Below are positions 33,597 through 45,107 of a DNA stretch of 64,000 bases, piece by piece; positions within the stretch are counted from its first letter, which is position 1, and each line of letters begins with the position of its first letter. Source of the DNA: Cryobacterium melibiosiphilum. GTDB lineage: Bacteria > Actinomycetota > Actinomycetes > Actinomycetales > Microbacteriaceae. Under the pieces are notes generated by a model, which saw nothing but the letters and a program-made list of their open reading frames with translations, did no database searches and had not been told where the DNA came from. The stretch lies in assembly GCF_003602235.1 (NCBI RefSeq), contig NZ_QZVS01000080.1, forward strand, positions 11,874 to 75,873, given 5' to 3'. A program made the position numbers and the translations under genes.

Positions 33597-34967
33597 GTGG
33601 TAGACCCCACCGAACCGGTTGTCGTGGCAGAAAAATCCGTGATCGCCGGCCTTGACCACTGGCGCACACTGCCGATCAAGCAGCAGCCGTCCTGGCCCGA
33701 CGCCGCCGTCGTAGCCGCGGCCTCCGCCGAGCTGGCCACGCAGCCGCCTCTCGTCTTCGCGGGCGAGGTCGACATCCTGCGCGACCGGCTCGCCCAGGCC
33801 GCCAGCGGCCACGCCTTCCTGCTGCAGGGCGGCGACTGCGCCGAGACCTTCAGCGGCGCCACCGCCGAGCAGATCCGCAATCGCGTCAAGACCGTGTTGC
33901 AGATGGCCGTCGTGCTCACCTACGGTGCCTCGATGCCCGTGATCAAGATGGGCCGCATGGCCGGCCAGTTCGCCAAGCCGCGCTCGAGCAACTTCGAGAC
34001 CCGCGGCGACGTCACACTGCCCGCCTACCGCGGCGACATCGTCAACGGTTACGACTTCACCCCGGAGTCTCGCGAGGCCGACCCGGCCCGCCTGGTGAAG
34101 GGGTACCACACCGCCGCGTCGACCCTCAACCTCATCCGTGCCTTCACGCAGGGCGGCTTTGCCGACCTGCGCCAGGTGCACAGCTGGAACCAGGGCTTCG
34201 CCGCAAACCCGGCCAACCAGCGCTACGAGAAGCTGGCCAAGGAGATCGACCGCGCGATCAAGTTCATGATCGCCTGCGGCGCCGATTTCGAAGCCCTTCG
34301 CCGCACCGAGTTCTACACAAGCCACGAGGGCCTGCTGATGGACTACGAGCGCCCGATGACGCGCATCGACTCCCGCACCGGCACGCCCTACAACACGAGT
34401 GCGCACTTCGTCTGGATCGGGGAGCGCACCCGCGACCTCGACGGTGCCCACGTCGACTTCCTCTCGCGCGTGCGCAACCCTATCGGCGTCAAGCTCGGCC
34501 CGAGCACCTCGGCCGACGACATGCTGCGCCTGATCGACAAGCTCGACCCGAACCGCGAACCCGGTCGCCTGACCTTCATCACCCGCATGGGCGCCGGAAA
34601 GATCCGCGATGCCCTGCCGCCCCTCCTCGAGGCGATCAAGGCGAGCGACGCCACCCCGCTCTGGGTCACCGACCCGATGCACGGCAACGGCGTCACGACT
34701 CCGACCGGCTACAAGACCCGTCGGTTCGATGACGTCGTCGACGAGGTCAAGGGCTTCTTCGAGGCACACCGCGCGGTCGGCACGCACCCGGGCGGCATCC
34801 ACGTGGAGCTCACCGGCGACGACGTCACCGAGTGCCTCGGCGGTTCGGAGCACATCGACGAGGCCGCCCTGGCGACCCGCTACGAGTCGCTCTGCGACCC
34901 GCGACTGAACCACATGCAGTCCCTCGAACTGGCCTTCCTGGTCGCCGAGGAACTCGCCGTCCGCTAG
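33597..34967 (+). CDS. aroG: class II 3-deoxy-7-phosphoheptulonate (DAHP) synthase
   Basis: First step of the shikimate pathway: PEP + erythrose-4-phosphate to DAHP. The 456-aa size and the motifs LLQGGDCAETF, RMAGQFAKPRS and TDPMHGN identify the plant/mycobacterial class II type. GTG 33597 is chosen because GGA lies upstream and the N-terminus then matches the family; the ORF opens 30 nt earlier at 33567. The neighbouring order plsC-aroG-pknL matches mycobacteria. Allosteric control by aromatic amino acids is common in this class but not visible here. Confidence 0.96.
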   Translation: MVDPTEPVVVAEKSVIAGLDHWRTLPIKQQPSWPDAAVVAAASAELATQPPLVFAGEVDILRDRLAQAASGHAFLLQGGDCAETFSGATAEQIRNRVKTVLQMAVVLTYGASMPVIKMGRMAGQFAKPRSSNFETRGDVTLPAYRGDIVNGYDFTPESREADPARLVKGYHTAASTLNLIRAFTQGGFADLRQVHSWNQGFAANPANQRYEKLAKEIDRAIKFMIACGADFEALRRTEFYTSHEGLLMDYERPMTRIDSRTGTPYNTSAHFVWIGERTRDLDGAHVDFLSRVRNPIGVKLGPSTSADDMLRLIDKLDPNREPGRLTFITRMGAGKIRDALPPLLEAIKASDATPLWVTDPMHGNGVTTPTGYKTRRFDDVVDEVKGFFEAHRAVGTHPGGIHVELTGDDVTECLGGSEHIDEAALATRYESLCDPRLNHMQSLELAFLVAEELAVR

Positions 34968-34979
34968 ATAATCAGCTCA

Positions 34980-35009
34980 GCGGCATCCGTTCTCGGCAGC
35001 GGATGCCGC
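34980..35009 (+). terminator. hairpin after aroG
   Basis: GCGGCATCCG (34980-34989) and CGGATGCCGC (35000-35009) form a perfect 10-bp stem with a 10-nt loop, 12 nt after the aroG stop. There is no T-tract, as is common in high-GC genomes. Confidence 0.65.
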
Positions 35010-35041
35010 GCCCGGGGCTGCTGAGGCTCGGTCCCGCTGTC

Positions 35042-35129
35042 GCGGCACTCGTTCTGCGAGCCGGCACTTGTTCCGATGAGTGCCCGCTGGCTCAACGAGT
35101 GCCCGCTGACTGAGCGAGTGCCGCGAAGT
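35042..35129. repeat. 19-bp-period repeat array with inverted halves, aroG-pknL intergenic region
   Basis: GGCACT motifs at 35044 and 35063 are 19 bp apart. The inverted counterpart GAGTGCC occurs at 35078, 35097 and 35116, again every 19 bp. The outer ends GCGGCACTCG (35042-35051) and CGAGTGCCGC (35115-35124) are perfect inverted repeats. The array lies between convergent genes and contains no ORF. It looks like a REP-type element. Confidence 0.8.
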
Positions 35130-35246
35130 GAGTACCTGTCAGGCGCGGTCGCGCTGAGCACGACCGCGCCCGATGCGGGTGAGCGCTACCGCCGTGACAG
35201 TAGCGCACCAATATCGGGCGCGCCGTGCGCCAGGACGTGCTGTGGC

Positions 35247-37220
<1,974 letters not shown>

Positions 37221-37335
37221 TCGATTTATTCTAGGGATTCGCGGAGCGCCCGGGCGGCAAACACTCCGCCAAGACGAATCCTGCACACCCTATTGGCAGC
37301 CGGAGGGCTGCGGGGAGACCGACGAAGACCGATCG

Positions 37336-38667
37336 TCAGCCCAGCTGCGGCAACCAGAGCCGTGCCGAAGCCTCCCACTTGGCATAGAAATCGGGGTGAG
37401 CGGATATTTGCACCGCCTGGGCGGCATCCGTCACGCTCATCGATTCCCAGCCGGGAATGTCGAGCAGCCCGCGGGTCACACCGGGGTTGGGGTTACCGGC
37501 ACCACCGAAGAAGGCGAGGCTCGCCCGGGTCGGATCCATGACCTGCTCGTCGGTGCCCCACCCGATGCTGGGACGCTGCTGGAAGAGGCCGAGCGAGTCG
37601 CGGTCGCCATGGTCCACGTTGCGCAGGCCGGATTCCTGGGCCGCAGCGGCGAGGGCGATCACGAGACCCTGGTCGGAGACGCCGGCCGCCCGGCCGACCG
37701 AGACGATGGTCTGGGCGTTCTGGCGCATCTCGTCGGTCATGACGGTGGTCACGGCGACGGCTGTTTCGGCCTGGGCAGCCGCGGCCGCGGCCTCTGCCGC
37801 TGCCGCTGCCGCAGCGGCCGCGATGACGGCGGCCGGCTGCGGGACGGTCAGCACCTGGCCGGGGTAGATGATGCTCGACCAGCCGAGGCCATTGGCGTCG
37901 AGCATCTCCTGCACCGACAGGCCCGCAGCGGCCGCGACGGCGCCGATGGTGTCGCCGGCGGCTATGGTGTGGCTGCCGGCCGGCGGTGCCACGAAGGCCA
38001 CGGGGGTGATGGCGACCGGAGCAGCAACGGGCGTGACGGCGGCCACGGTTGCCGCGGCGCCCGGGATCACGAGGGACTGCCCGGGAAAGATAGTGCTGCT
38101 CCGGGTGAGTCCGTTGGCGTCGAGGATCGCCTGGATCGACTGCCCGGAGCCCGCCGCGATGCCGCTGATGGTATCGCCGGACGCCACCGTGTGCTGTCCG
38201 GCGGCGGGCGCGGCTGCCGGGGTCGCCGCGGGTGCCGGGGCCTGCTCGGCCAGTTTCAGTACCTGGCCGGGAAAGATGAGCGCCGACCAGCCCAGGCCGT
38301 TGAGAGCCAGGACGGACGCACTCGCGAGCCCGAACCGTGCCGCGATGCCGCTGATCGTGTCGCCCTCCGCCACGGTGTAGTCGACGGGTGCGGCCTCGGC
38401 GCGCACGGCAGCCGTCGCGAGGGTCGGTGCGGGCGCGGCAAGGAGCGGGCCGGAGCCGAGAGGTTTCTTCGCGATGACGGCCGCCTGCGCGGGGGAAGCC
38501 AGATTCAGCGAGATGGCGAGGGTGCTCACGAGCACGATCGGCACGCTCAGGGCCAGGCTCCGAGAGGCACCCCGCGAACTGGGGGTCTCATCGTTGGGCC
38601 GGGAATCCCGGCGCTTTTGGGCCAAGGCCACGACTTTCTGGACGATTGTGCTCACTTCAGCCGACAT
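37336..38667 (-). CDS. secreted LysM wall protein with C-terminal lytic-transglycosylase-like domain
   Basis: A 443-aa protein. A signal/anchor helix lies at about residues 35-62 (LALSVPIVLVSTLAISLNLASPAQA). Three LysM repeats follow, each with the A/SGDTI and IFPGQ/IYPGQ ends, separated by Ala/Pro linkers, which bind peptidoglycan. After a poly-Ala stretch the C-terminal ~110 residues (LAAAAQESGLRNVDHGDRDSLGLFQQRPS) resemble actinobacterial wall-lytic domains; the Glu of AAQESG is the likely acid. ATG 38667 is chosen for the GGGAGC upstream. It sits upstream of and parallel to pknL, whose PASTA domains also sense wall fragments. Confidence 0.87.
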   Translation of the reverse strand: MSAEVSTIVQKVVALAQKRRDSRPNDETPSSRGASRSLALSVPIVLVSTLAISLNLASPAQAAVIAKKPLGSGPLLAAPAPTLATAAVRAEAAPVDYTVAEGDTISGIAARFGLASASVLALNGLGWSALIFPGQVLKLAEQAPAPAATPAAAPAAGQHTVASGDTISGIAAGSGQSIQAILDANGLTRSSTIFPGQSLVIPGAAATVAAVTPVAAPVAITPVAFVAPPAGSHTIAAGDTIGAVAAAAGLSVQEMLDANGLGWSSIIYPGQVLTVPQPAAVIAAAAAAAAAEAAAAAAQAETAVAVTTVMTDEMRQNAQTIVSVGRAAGVSDQGLVIALAAAAQESGLRNVDHGDRDSLGLFQQRPSIGWGTDEQVMDPTRASLAFFGGAGNPNPGVTRGLLDIPGWESMSVTDAAQAVQISAHPDFYAKWEASARLWLPQLG

Positions 38668-38830
38668 TGAGCTCCCGTTCGTTGCGGTCGACTGACCACG
38701 CTGGCACACATCGATAGAGGAGTCAATCAGTGGTGCGGGTGGGGCGAATGTGCAGGGAGTTGTGCAAGCGGATGGGTGACCCCACGTCGTGATGTTTGAA
38801 CCGAACCTCGATTCGTGGGAGGCTTAGCAG

Positions 38831-39172
38831 GTGACCGAAGAGTTTTCAGAGCCTCAGTGGCTTACCCTCCCTGCCCTTGTAAATGTGCTCAACGTGAGCC
38901 CCAGCCGTGTCAAGCAGCTGATTGAAGACAAACTCCTGCTCGCGATTCGCCGTGACGGCGTGCTGCAGGTTCCCGCCGCGTTCATCCGTGATGGCGCTCC
39001 GCTCCCCGAACTGCGCGGCACCATCTATGTGCTCGGCGATGACGGCTTCACCGACGACCAGGCCATGGACTGGCTGCTCAACGTCGACGACAGCCTCGGC
39101 GTTGCCCCGATCGACGCGCTCCGCGCCGGCCGCAAGGCCGAGGTGCGCCGCGTCGCCCAGGCGCTGGCCTGA
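38831..39172 (+). CDS. Rv2175c-family DNA-binding protein, likely kinase substrate
   Basis: A 113-aa protein with a winged helix in the first ~55 residues (WLTLPALVNVLNVSPSRVKQLIEDKLLL) and the conserved tail DGFTDDQAMDWLLNVDDSLG. In Mycobacterium tuberculosis Rv2175c is next to pknL and is phosphorylated by it, which weakens DNA binding. Here the LysM gene lies between the two. It starts with GTG. Target DNA is unknown. Confidence 0.88.
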   Translation: MTEEFSEPQWLTLPALVNVLNVSPSRVKQLIEDKLLLAIRRDGVLQVPAAFIRDGAPLPELRGTIYVLGDDGFTDDQAMDWLLNVDDSLGVAPIDALRAGRKAEVRRVAQALA

Positions 39173-39205
39173 GCCAGCGCCACGCCGCGATGAGAACGAC
39201 CGCGG

Positions 39206-40306
39206 TTAGAACGCTCGGCGCGTCACCCTCGCGCTGAGCGTTCTCAGCTGGTCCCGAGCACCCTCTGCCAGCGGTGCGTCCGCAAGCACCGCTTCGGCCT
39301 CGGCAACCCGGTCGGCGATCATCGCTTCGACCCGGTCGACCGCTCCACTGGCCAGGATCAGCTCCTGCAGCGCCACGATGCGGGCCGCATCCAGCGTGAC
39401 GTCGCCGAGTTCCCCATCAAACAGGCTGCGCTCGCCCGCGGTGAGCGTTTCGCGAGCCAGGGCCACCAATACCGTGCGCTTACCCTCGCGCAGGTCGTCC
39501 CCGCTCGGCTTTCCGGTGACGGATGCGTCGCCGAAGACTCCGAGCAGGTCGTCGCGCAGCTGGTAGGCGATACCGAGCGGTAGCCCGAAAGCCCGCAGGG
39601 CGTCCAGTTGCTCCGCGGTGCCGCCGGCGAGAGCCGCGCCGATCACGAGCGGCGCCTGCACGCTGTACTTGGCGGATTTGAACGTGATGACCCGCAGCGC
39701 CCGCTCGAGCAGTTCCGACTCGGCCTGCACGATCCATGCCCGTTCTTCCAGGATGTCCAGGTACTGGCCCGCGGTGACCTCGGTGCGCATGTGGTTGAAC
39801 TCGAGCCGGGCGCGCCGGCCGGCGGCACGGGTCGGCGCATCCGCGGGCAGGGCCTCGAGCCCCTCGTCGAGCAGCTCATCGCTCCAGCCGAGCAGCAGGT
39901 CGCCGAGCAGGATGGCGGACGCGCGGCCGAAGTCGTCGGCGGTGCCCGCCCAGCCCTCCGACCGGTGCAGGCCCTCGAACAGTTTGTGAGCGGATGCTCC
40001 GCCCCGCCGGGTGTCGGAATTATCGATGATGTCGTCGTGAACGAGTGCCGCGGCATGGAAGATTTCGAGGGCGGCGGCGGCCGAAACGACGGGTCTGAGG
40101 TCGCCGGATTCGTCGCCCCGAACGCTCTGCCAACCCCAGTAACAGAAGAGGGCTCGAAACCGCTTTCCACCGCTGAGAAATTGCCGTGAGAAGTCCACTA
40201 ACGGCGTCAGGTCACGGCTGATCAAGGTCACAATTGGTTCACGGGTAATCAGGAATTCGTCGACACGAGAATCAACCAGATCGACCAGATGGGTGCTTTC
40301 AGTCAC
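39206..40306 (-). CDS. idsA: polyprenyl diphosphate synthase, IdsA-like
   Basis: A trans-prenyl chain synthase of 366 aa, distinct from CrtE. First Asp-rich motif HDDIIDNSDTRRG (Asp 91, 92, 95), second RDDLLGVFGD, and the IPP-binding GGKRFR near 46-51. It probably makes GGPP or longer chains for menaquinone or other lipids; chain length depends on residues before the first motif (HAAALV), which I cannot interpret with confidence. In mycobacteria idsA2 has the same position between Rv2175c and the dcw cluster. It is divergent from the DUF3040 gene. Confidence 0.94.
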   Translation of the reverse strand: MTESTHLVDLVDSRVDEFLITREPIVTLISRDLTPLVDFSRQFLSGGKRFRALFCYWGWQSVRGDESGDLRPVVSAAAALEIFHAAALVHDDIIDNSDTRRGGASAHKLFEGLHRSEGWAGTADDFGRASAILLGDLLLGWSDELLDEGLEALPADAPTRAAGRRARLEFNHMRTEVTAGQYLDILEERAWIVQAESELLERALRVITFKSAKYSVQAPLVIGAALAGGTAEQLDALRAFGLPLGIAYQLRDDLLGVFGDASVTGKPSGDDLREGKRTVLVALARETLTAGERSLFDGELGDVTLDAARIVALQELILASGAVDRVEAMIADRVAEAEAVLADAPLAEGARDQLRTLSARVTRRAF

Positions 40307-40381
40307 CTGCCTAGCCTAGCCACCGTGGCGGGGTTAGAATTGAGAGCCAACCCGCTCGATCCCGTTATTGGAGGGAATGAG

Positions 40382-40762
40382 ATGCCGCTTTCGGAACAGG
40401 AGCAGCGACTCCTTGAAGAGATGGAGCGCAGCCTCTATCACAACGATGCCGACTTTGTCGCCAGCGTCGGTGTGACGAGACTTCGACCCAACTATCGCTC
40501 AATCGTCATCGGCGTCTTGCTTGCCGTTGCCGGAATCGGCGCGCTGATAGCCGGGGTTGCACTGCAGCAACTGTGGCTGGGCATCGTGGGCTTCGCGCTC
40601 ATGTTCGGCGGCGTGCTGATTGCCATCACCCCCGGAAAATCCGTTCGCGGATTCTCCGGTCCGCCCCCCGCCGGCCGCAGCTCTGCGCCGGCCTCGTCGG
40701 AGCAGGGCTTCATGGATCGCATGAACGACCGTTGGGACCGTCGCCAGGACGGACAGCAGTAG
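40382..40762 (+). CDS. DUF3040 membrane protein
   Basis: A 126-aa protein of the DUF3040 family, which stands just before mraZ in many actinobacteria (Rv2169c in M. tuberculosis). Residues 1-20, MPLSEQEQRLLEEMERSLYH, are the family signature; two membrane helices follow (about 41-82), then a charged tail ending MNDRWDRRQDG. ATG 40382 has GGAGGG 5 nt upstream. The function is unknown; the location suggests a link to division or wall synthesis, but this is only context. Confidence 0.92.
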   Translation: MPLSEQEQRLLEEMERSLYHNDADFVASVGVTRLRPNYRSIVIGVLLAVAGIGALIAGVALQQLWLGIVGFALMFGGVLIAITPGKSVRGFSGPPPAGRSSAPASSEQGFMDRMNDRWDRRQDGQQ

Positions 40763-40846
40763 CTCGAGCGTCAAGCCTGTTCCACCAGCTCCACAGCTCT
40801 CCCCACGCTTCACACGCACCGCCCCAGACTTCATAATCTGACCTCC

Positions 40847-40879
40847 AAAAGGGCCGATCATCCGATCGGCCCTTTTTTT
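40847..40879 (+). terminator. rho-independent terminator after the DUF3040 gene
   Basis: AAAAGGGCCGATC (40847-40859) and GATCGGCCCTTTT (40864-40876) form a perfect 13-bp stem with a 4-nt loop, followed by T to 40879. It is the best terminator in the window and isolates the dcw cluster from upstream reading. Confidence 0.95.
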
Positions 40880-40977
40880 GCGCCCATTTTTCGTCCAGAT
40901 CCCGCGCGAAAAGCTCAGGCCCCTCCCTTTTCCTCCACCGATCCGATCCCCGTAGTTTCCGGGTGTTCCGGTGAACA

Positions 40978-41055
40978 TTCTCCGAATCTGCTCGTGAATC
41001 CGGAGAACGTGGGTGATAGTGGAGTAAAGTGGAGCAACACCTGAGCCGGGTGGAG
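40978..41055 (+). promoter_or_regulatory. mraZ control region with MraZ-box direct repeats
   Basis: Three direct repeats with 10-bp spacing start at 41010, 41020 and 41030 (TGGGT, TGGAG, TGGAG); another TGGAG is at 41051. MraZ is known to bind TGGGN-type repeats separated by 5 bp upstream of its own gene, so autoregulation is likely. An inverted repeat TTCTCCG (40978-40984) / CGGAGAA (41001-41007) lies just upstream. The whole gap 40763-41084 (322 bp) holds only the terminator and this region. Confidence 0.75.
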
Positions 41056-41084
41056 CGAATCCGTCGAATCGGGAAGGGGTGACG

Positions 41085-41516
41085 ATGTTCCTCGGGACCT
41101 ACGCCCCCAAACTCGATGAAAAAGGCCGCATCATTCTCCCCGCGAAGTTTCGCGAGGAGCTCTCCACCGGGGTAGTCATGACCCGTGGTCAGGAAAACTG
41201 CATCTACGTCTTCAGCACCCAGGAGTTCGGGGAGCTGCACGACAAGATCCGCCAGGCCCCCGTGACGAGCAAGCAGGCGCGGGACTACCTCAGGGTGTTC
41301 CTCTCCGGCGCGAGCTCGGAAACGCCGGACAAGCAGAACCGCGTCACCATTCCCGCAAACCTCCGTACCTACGCGGGACTCGACCGGGAGCTCACCGTCA
41401 TCGGTGCTGGCAGCCGCGTCGAAATCTGGGACAGCGAGGCCTGGAGCAGCTACCTGGCCGAGCAGGAGATCTCATTCGCCAACACCACGGAGGAGGTGAT
41501 TCCGGGACTCTTCTAG
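41085..41516 (+). CDS. mraZ: transcriptional regulator MraZ
   Basis: MraZ is a DNA-binding ring-forming protein that controls the dcw cluster. It is 143 aa with two SpoVT/AbrB-like repeats: the first includes [15 protein letters not shown], the second [13 protein letters not shown], giving the two DxxR-type sites. ATG 41085 is chosen (GGGAAGGGG upstream, protein starts MFLGTYAP as in other MraZ); a GTG two codons earlier is also possible. It is the first gene of the division cluster. Confidence 0.97.
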   Translation: MFLGTYAPKLDEKGRIILPAKFREELSTGVVMTRGQENCIYVFSTQEFGELHDKIRQAPVTSKQARDYLRVFLSGASSETPDKQNRVTIPANLRTYAGLDRELTVIGAGSRVEIWDSEAWSSYLAEQEISFANTTEEVIPGLF

Positions 41517-41616
41517 CCCCTGGCCCCTGACTCCCAGCCGTTCTTTCCCTGACACACTTCCCCGGTGCCAGGTCAGGAATGGATGGGAATCAGGACTCAG
41601 GGTCTGGCCCGGCATT

Positions 41617-42636
41617 ATGACAACCAACGACAGCCCACCCACTGGCGAGCACCCCGGCCGTCCGATCGGCAGCCCGCTCAGTAGCCCGCTCAGCGATATC
41701 CACACCCCGGTTCTGCTGGAACGGTGCATCGAGCTGCTTGCCCCCGCGCTGAGCGCGCCCGGCGCCGTGCTCGTCGACGCGACGCTCGGCATGGCCGGCC
41801 ATGCCGAAGCCTTCCTGCAGCGATTCCCGGAGCTGACCCTGGTCGGCCTCGACCGCGACACTGACGCCCTCGCCATTGCGGCAGAACGCCTCGCGCCGTT
41901 CAGCGACCGGATCCACCTCGTGCACACCGTCTACGACGGCATCGCGGAGGCCCTCGACGGACTGGGTATTCCCGAGGTCGCCGGCGTGCTCTTCGACCTC
42001 GGCGTGTCCTCCCTGCAGATCGACCGCGTCGACCGCGGCTTCTCCTACTCCAAGGACGCCCCGCTCGACATGCGCATGGACAACACCCAGGACTTCACCG
42101 CGGAACGGATCCTCGCCGAGTACAGCGAGGCGGACCTTCGTCGCATCTTCCGCGATTACGGCGAAGAGAAACTCGCGGCGCGCTACGCCAAAGCCATCGT
42201 CGACGCCCGGGAGACGACACCCTTCGTGCGGTCGGGCCGGCTCGTTGAGGTCATCACGGCGGCAACGCCGGTCGCGGTGCAGAGGATGGGACACCCCGCC
42301 AAGCGCGTCTTCCAGGCGTTGCGCATCGAGGTCAACCAGGAACTCGCCGTGCTCGAACGGGCCATTCCCGCCGCTCTCGAGAGCGTCGCGGTCGGCGGCC
42401 GCATCGTCGTCATGGCCTACCAATCCCTGGAAGACCGGCTCGTCAAGCGTGCCCTCGCCGCCGCATCCGGTTCCACCGCCCCGGCCGGTCTGCCGGTTGA
42501 ACTGCCCGAACACAAACCGCTCTTCACCCTCCTCATCCGCGGCGCCGAACTGGCATCCGACGATGAAAAAGCCGAGAACCCCCGTGCAACACCGGTGCGC
42601 CTGCGTGCCGCCGAACGACTGAGGAGGGCCGAATGA
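41617..42636 (+). CDS. rsmH: 16S rRNA (cytosine-1402-N4)-methyltransferase RsmH
   Basis: Methylates C1402 in the decoding centre with SAM. The 339-aa protein has [13 protein letters not shown] near the N-terminus, the SAM-binding segment [26 protein letters not shown], and the C-terminal [13 protein letters not shown]. The first 27 residues are a Pro/Ser-rich addition. It overlaps the ftsL start by 4 bp (ATGA) and begins 100 nt after mraZ. Confidence 0.97.
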   Translation: MTTNDSPPTGEHPGRPIGSPLSSPLSDIHTPVLLERCIELLAPALSAPGAVLVDATLGMAGHAEAFLQRFPELTLVGLDRDTDALAIAAERLAPFSDRIHLVHTVYDGIAEALDGLGIPEVAGVLFDLGVSSLQIDRVDRGFSYSKDAPLDMRMDNTQDFTAERILAEYSEADLRRIFRDYGEEKLAARYAKAIVDARETTPFVRSGRLVEVITAATPVAVQRMGHPAKRVFQALRIEVNQELAVLERAIPAALESVAVGGRIVVMAYQSLEDRLVKRALAAASGSTAPAGLPVELPEHKPLFTLLIRGAELASDDEKAENPRATPVRLRAAERLRRAE

Positions 42637-43214
42637 GCGACAACCTCGCACGCGTTCGACCGAGTTTCACCCCGAGCCCGTCCGCGGCGCCGACCGAGCG
42701 CCGACTCGAGATCGTGGCTCCGGCGGCGGCGCACCGCAAGCGACCCCGCATCACGTACGCGCTCACCGCGACCGCCGGTGTTGCGGCGATCGTGATCGCG
42801 CAGCTGTTGCTGAGCGTCGGCATCTCCCAGGGTGCGTATGAGATCTCGACCCTCCGCGGAGAGCAGGTCGAACTCGGCCGCACGTCTGAGAGCGTCAGCC
42901 AGGACCTCGTGCGGTTGTCCTCGCCGCAGAGCCTCGCCTCCAACGCCGAGTCCCTCGGCATGGTCAGCAACTCCAATCCGGTGTACCTGCGCCTCTCGGA
43001 CGGTGCGGTTCTCGGTGCCCCCAGCTCGGCGCTCGGGTCGCAGGGTGGGGCTGCGAGCCTCGTGCCGAACTCGCTCCTGACCGATTCCGCCGTACTCACC
43101 CAAATTGACGACGCGTCGCTCGGCACTGCCGACGGTGGCGCGGCTACTGTTGCAGTCACACCCACCCCCGCGGTTCCGATCAAAAGCGGACTGCCCTCGC
43201 CCGCCACCCGATAA
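42633..43214 (+). CDS. ftsL: FtsL-like division protein
   Basis: A 193-aa bitopic membrane protein at the fixed ftsL position between rsmH and pbpB. The cytoplasmic head is about 40 residues, the membrane helix about 41-65 ([21 protein letters not shown]), followed by a short coiled-coil-like stretch [20 protein letters not shown] and the conserved [16 protein letters not shown] segment. The Ala/Pro/Thr-rich C-terminal ~70 residues are not typical. FtsL usually joins FtsB and FtsQ to activate FtsWI. Sequence identity within the family is low; position is the main evidence. Confidence 0.85.
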   Translation: MSDNLARVRPSFTPSPSAAPTERRLEIVAPAAAHRKRPRITYALTATAGVAAIVIAQLLLSVGISQGAYEISTLRGEQVELGRTSESVSQDLVRLSSPQSLASNAESLGMVSNSNPVYLRLSDGAVLGAPSSALGSQGGAASLVPNSLLTDSAVLTQIDDASLGTADGGAATVAVTPTPAVPIKSGLPSPATR

Positions 43215-43247
43215 ACCCGCGGCTCACGCCGCAGTAAGGATTTACCC

Positions 43248-45059
43248 GTGCCGAGGAAGACAGGGCCCCGTGCGCCCGGAATGAATCGGCGCAGCAACTC
43301 CAGCCGACGGCGCGTCGCCGTCACCGTGCTCGTGCTGTTCGCGGTCGTCGCCGTTTTCGTGGTGAAGCTCGTCGACATCCAGGTCGTGCGAGCGGATGCC
43401 CTCACCGCCGACTCCGTCGGCAACCGTTCCGTCGGGCAGACCGTCTACGCCGCCCGCGGCGACATTCTCGATGCCAACGGTGTCCTGCTGGCCGGTTCGG
43501 TCATGCGCTACGACGTGACCGCGTCGCCGAAAAATGCGAAGTCCTTCTACCGCACCGTCGAGGGGGAGAAGACATCGATCAGCGTCGGCCAGGCCGCCGC
43601 CGAGCTCGGAGCCGTCACGGGGCAAACCGGTCCCGATATCGAGGCCATGCTCGACGCGGCCCTGGCCGACAACCCCGACTCCGACTTCGTATACCTGACC
43701 CGGGCCGTCGACGTCGACGCGCTCCGCGCCATCAACGACCTCGACATCCCGTGGATCTACCCGCGCACCAACCCCAGCCGGGTCTATCCGAACGGTGCCG
43801 TGGCCGGAAACCTCGTCGGCTTTGTGTCCTCTGAGGGTAAGGCCCAGGCCGGCCTCGAACTCGGCGAAGACTCCTGCCTCGCCAGTGTCGACGGCACCGA
43901 AACGTACGAAAAGGGCGCTGACGGAGTGCGCATTCCCGGGAGCAGCGTCACGACGACCCCGGCCGTCGACGGCGGCGACGTCGTGACCACCATCGACTCC
44001 GACCTGAATTGGTTTGTGCAGCAGGCCCTCGCCGAGCAGGCCCAGGCGACCGGAGCGGCCTGGGGCACCGTCGTCGTGCAGGAGGCCAAGACGGGCAAGC
44101 TCGTGGCCGTGGCCGACTATCCCAGCGTCGACCCGAACAACGTGAGCGGCACCGAAGACCCCGAGAACCGCGGATCCCGCGCCTTCACGGCCTCGTTCGA
44201 GCCGGGATCGACGTTCAAGTCGCTGACCGCGGCATCCGTGCTCGACTCGGGTAAAGCCACCGTGAACAGCGGGGTCGTGGCGCCCTACCGTTATCTGCCC
44301 GCCAACGGTGCCAACATCAACGACAGCCATGCCCACGGCGACGACAAGCTGACCATGACCGGCGTGCTCATCGACTCGTCGAACACCGGCATGTCGAAAT
44401 TCGGCGAGCTGCTCTCGAACAAGGAGCGCTACGACTACATGAAGAAGTTCGGCGTCGGCGCGGCCACCGAAACCGGCTTTCCCGCCGAAGACTCCGGAAT
44501 CCTGCGCGACCCCGAGAACTGGGACAGCCAGACCCAGTACGCGACCATGTTCGGCCAGGGACTCACGACCACGGCACTGCAGGTCTCCAGCATTTATCAG
44601 ACCATCGCCAACGGCGGCGTGCGGATGCCCGTGCAGCTGATCGAGGGCTGTCGACAGGCCGACGGCACGCTGACCGACCAACCGAGCGCGACCGGAAGCC
44701 AGGTCATTTCTGCCTCCGCTGCCGGTGACACCAGCGACGTACTCGAGATGGTCTACCAGAACAGCTGGGTCAACAAGATCTGGGAAATCCCGGGATATCG
44801 AGTCGCGGCCAAGACCGGAACCGCCCAGATGCCCGACGGCAACGGGGGGTATTCCGACGGCTACCTCGTCTCGGTCTCGGGCTTCGCGCCGGCCGACGAC
44901 CCCGAGTACGTCGTGTCGGTCAGCCTCGCCGACCCTGTTAATATGAATACGTCTGCCGCGCCGGCTCCGATCTTTCAGAAGGTCATGAGCCAGGTGCTGA
45001 AGAAGTACCGGGCGGTTCCGTCGGGCGCACCTGCCCCTGACCTCCCCGCGACCTGGTAG
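43248..45059 (+). CDS. ftsI: division-specific penicillin-binding protein (FtsI/PbpB)
   Basis: A class B PBP that cross-links septal peptidoglycan with FtsW. Of 603 aa, residues 1-22 are a basic cytoplasmic head, 23-42 a membrane helix, then a pedestal domain and a transpeptidase with catalytic Ser 321 (STFK), SSN at 377-379 and KTG at 522-524. It starts with GTG, 33 nt after ftsL. The C-terminal residues end APAPDLPATW. No PASTA domain is present, unlike some actinobacterial PBPs. Confidence 0.96.
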   Translation: MPRKTGPRAPGMNRRSNSSRRRVAVTVLVLFAVVAVFVVKLVDIQVVRADALTADSVGNRSVGQTVYAARGDILDANGVLLAGSVMRYDVTASPKNAKSFYRTVEGEKTSISVGQAAAELGAVTGQTGPDIEAMLDAALADNPDSDFVYLTRAVDVDALRAINDLDIPWIYPRTNPSRVYPNGAVAGNLVGFVSSEGKAQAGLELGEDSCLASVDGTETYEKGADGVRIPGSSVTTTPAVDGGDVVTTIDSDLNWFVQQALAEQAQATGAAWGTVVVQEAKTGKLVAVADYPSVDPNNVSGTEDPENRGSRAFTASFEPGSTFKSLTAASVLDSGKATVNSGVVAPYRYLPANGANINDSHAHGDDKLTMTGVLIDSSNTGMSKFGELLSNKERYDYMKKFGVGAATETGFPAEDSGILRDPENWDSQTQYATMFGQGLTTTALQVSSIYQTIANGGVRMPVQLIEGCRQADGTLTDQPSATGSQVISASAAGDTSDVLEMVYQNSWVNKIWEIPGYRVAAKTGTAQMPDGNGGYSDGYLVSVSGFAPADDPEYVVSVSLADPVNMNTSAAPAPIFQKVMSQVLKKYRAVPSGAPAPDLPATW

Positions 45060-45107
45060 AAAAGAAAGTTAGACAGTGCTGGTTAGAACAAAAATCTTGG
45101 TAAGAAA

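Noticed and set aside
33565..33603. 12-codon frame ending in Trp-stop and overlapping the aroG start, as an attenuator leader peptide
   Set aside because: It has only one aromatic residue and no alternative terminator/antiterminator pair is visible.
35042..35129. CRISPR or tRNA-like element
   Set aside because: The 19-bp period has no unique spacers and includes inverted halves; no cloverleaf or CCA end can be drawn.
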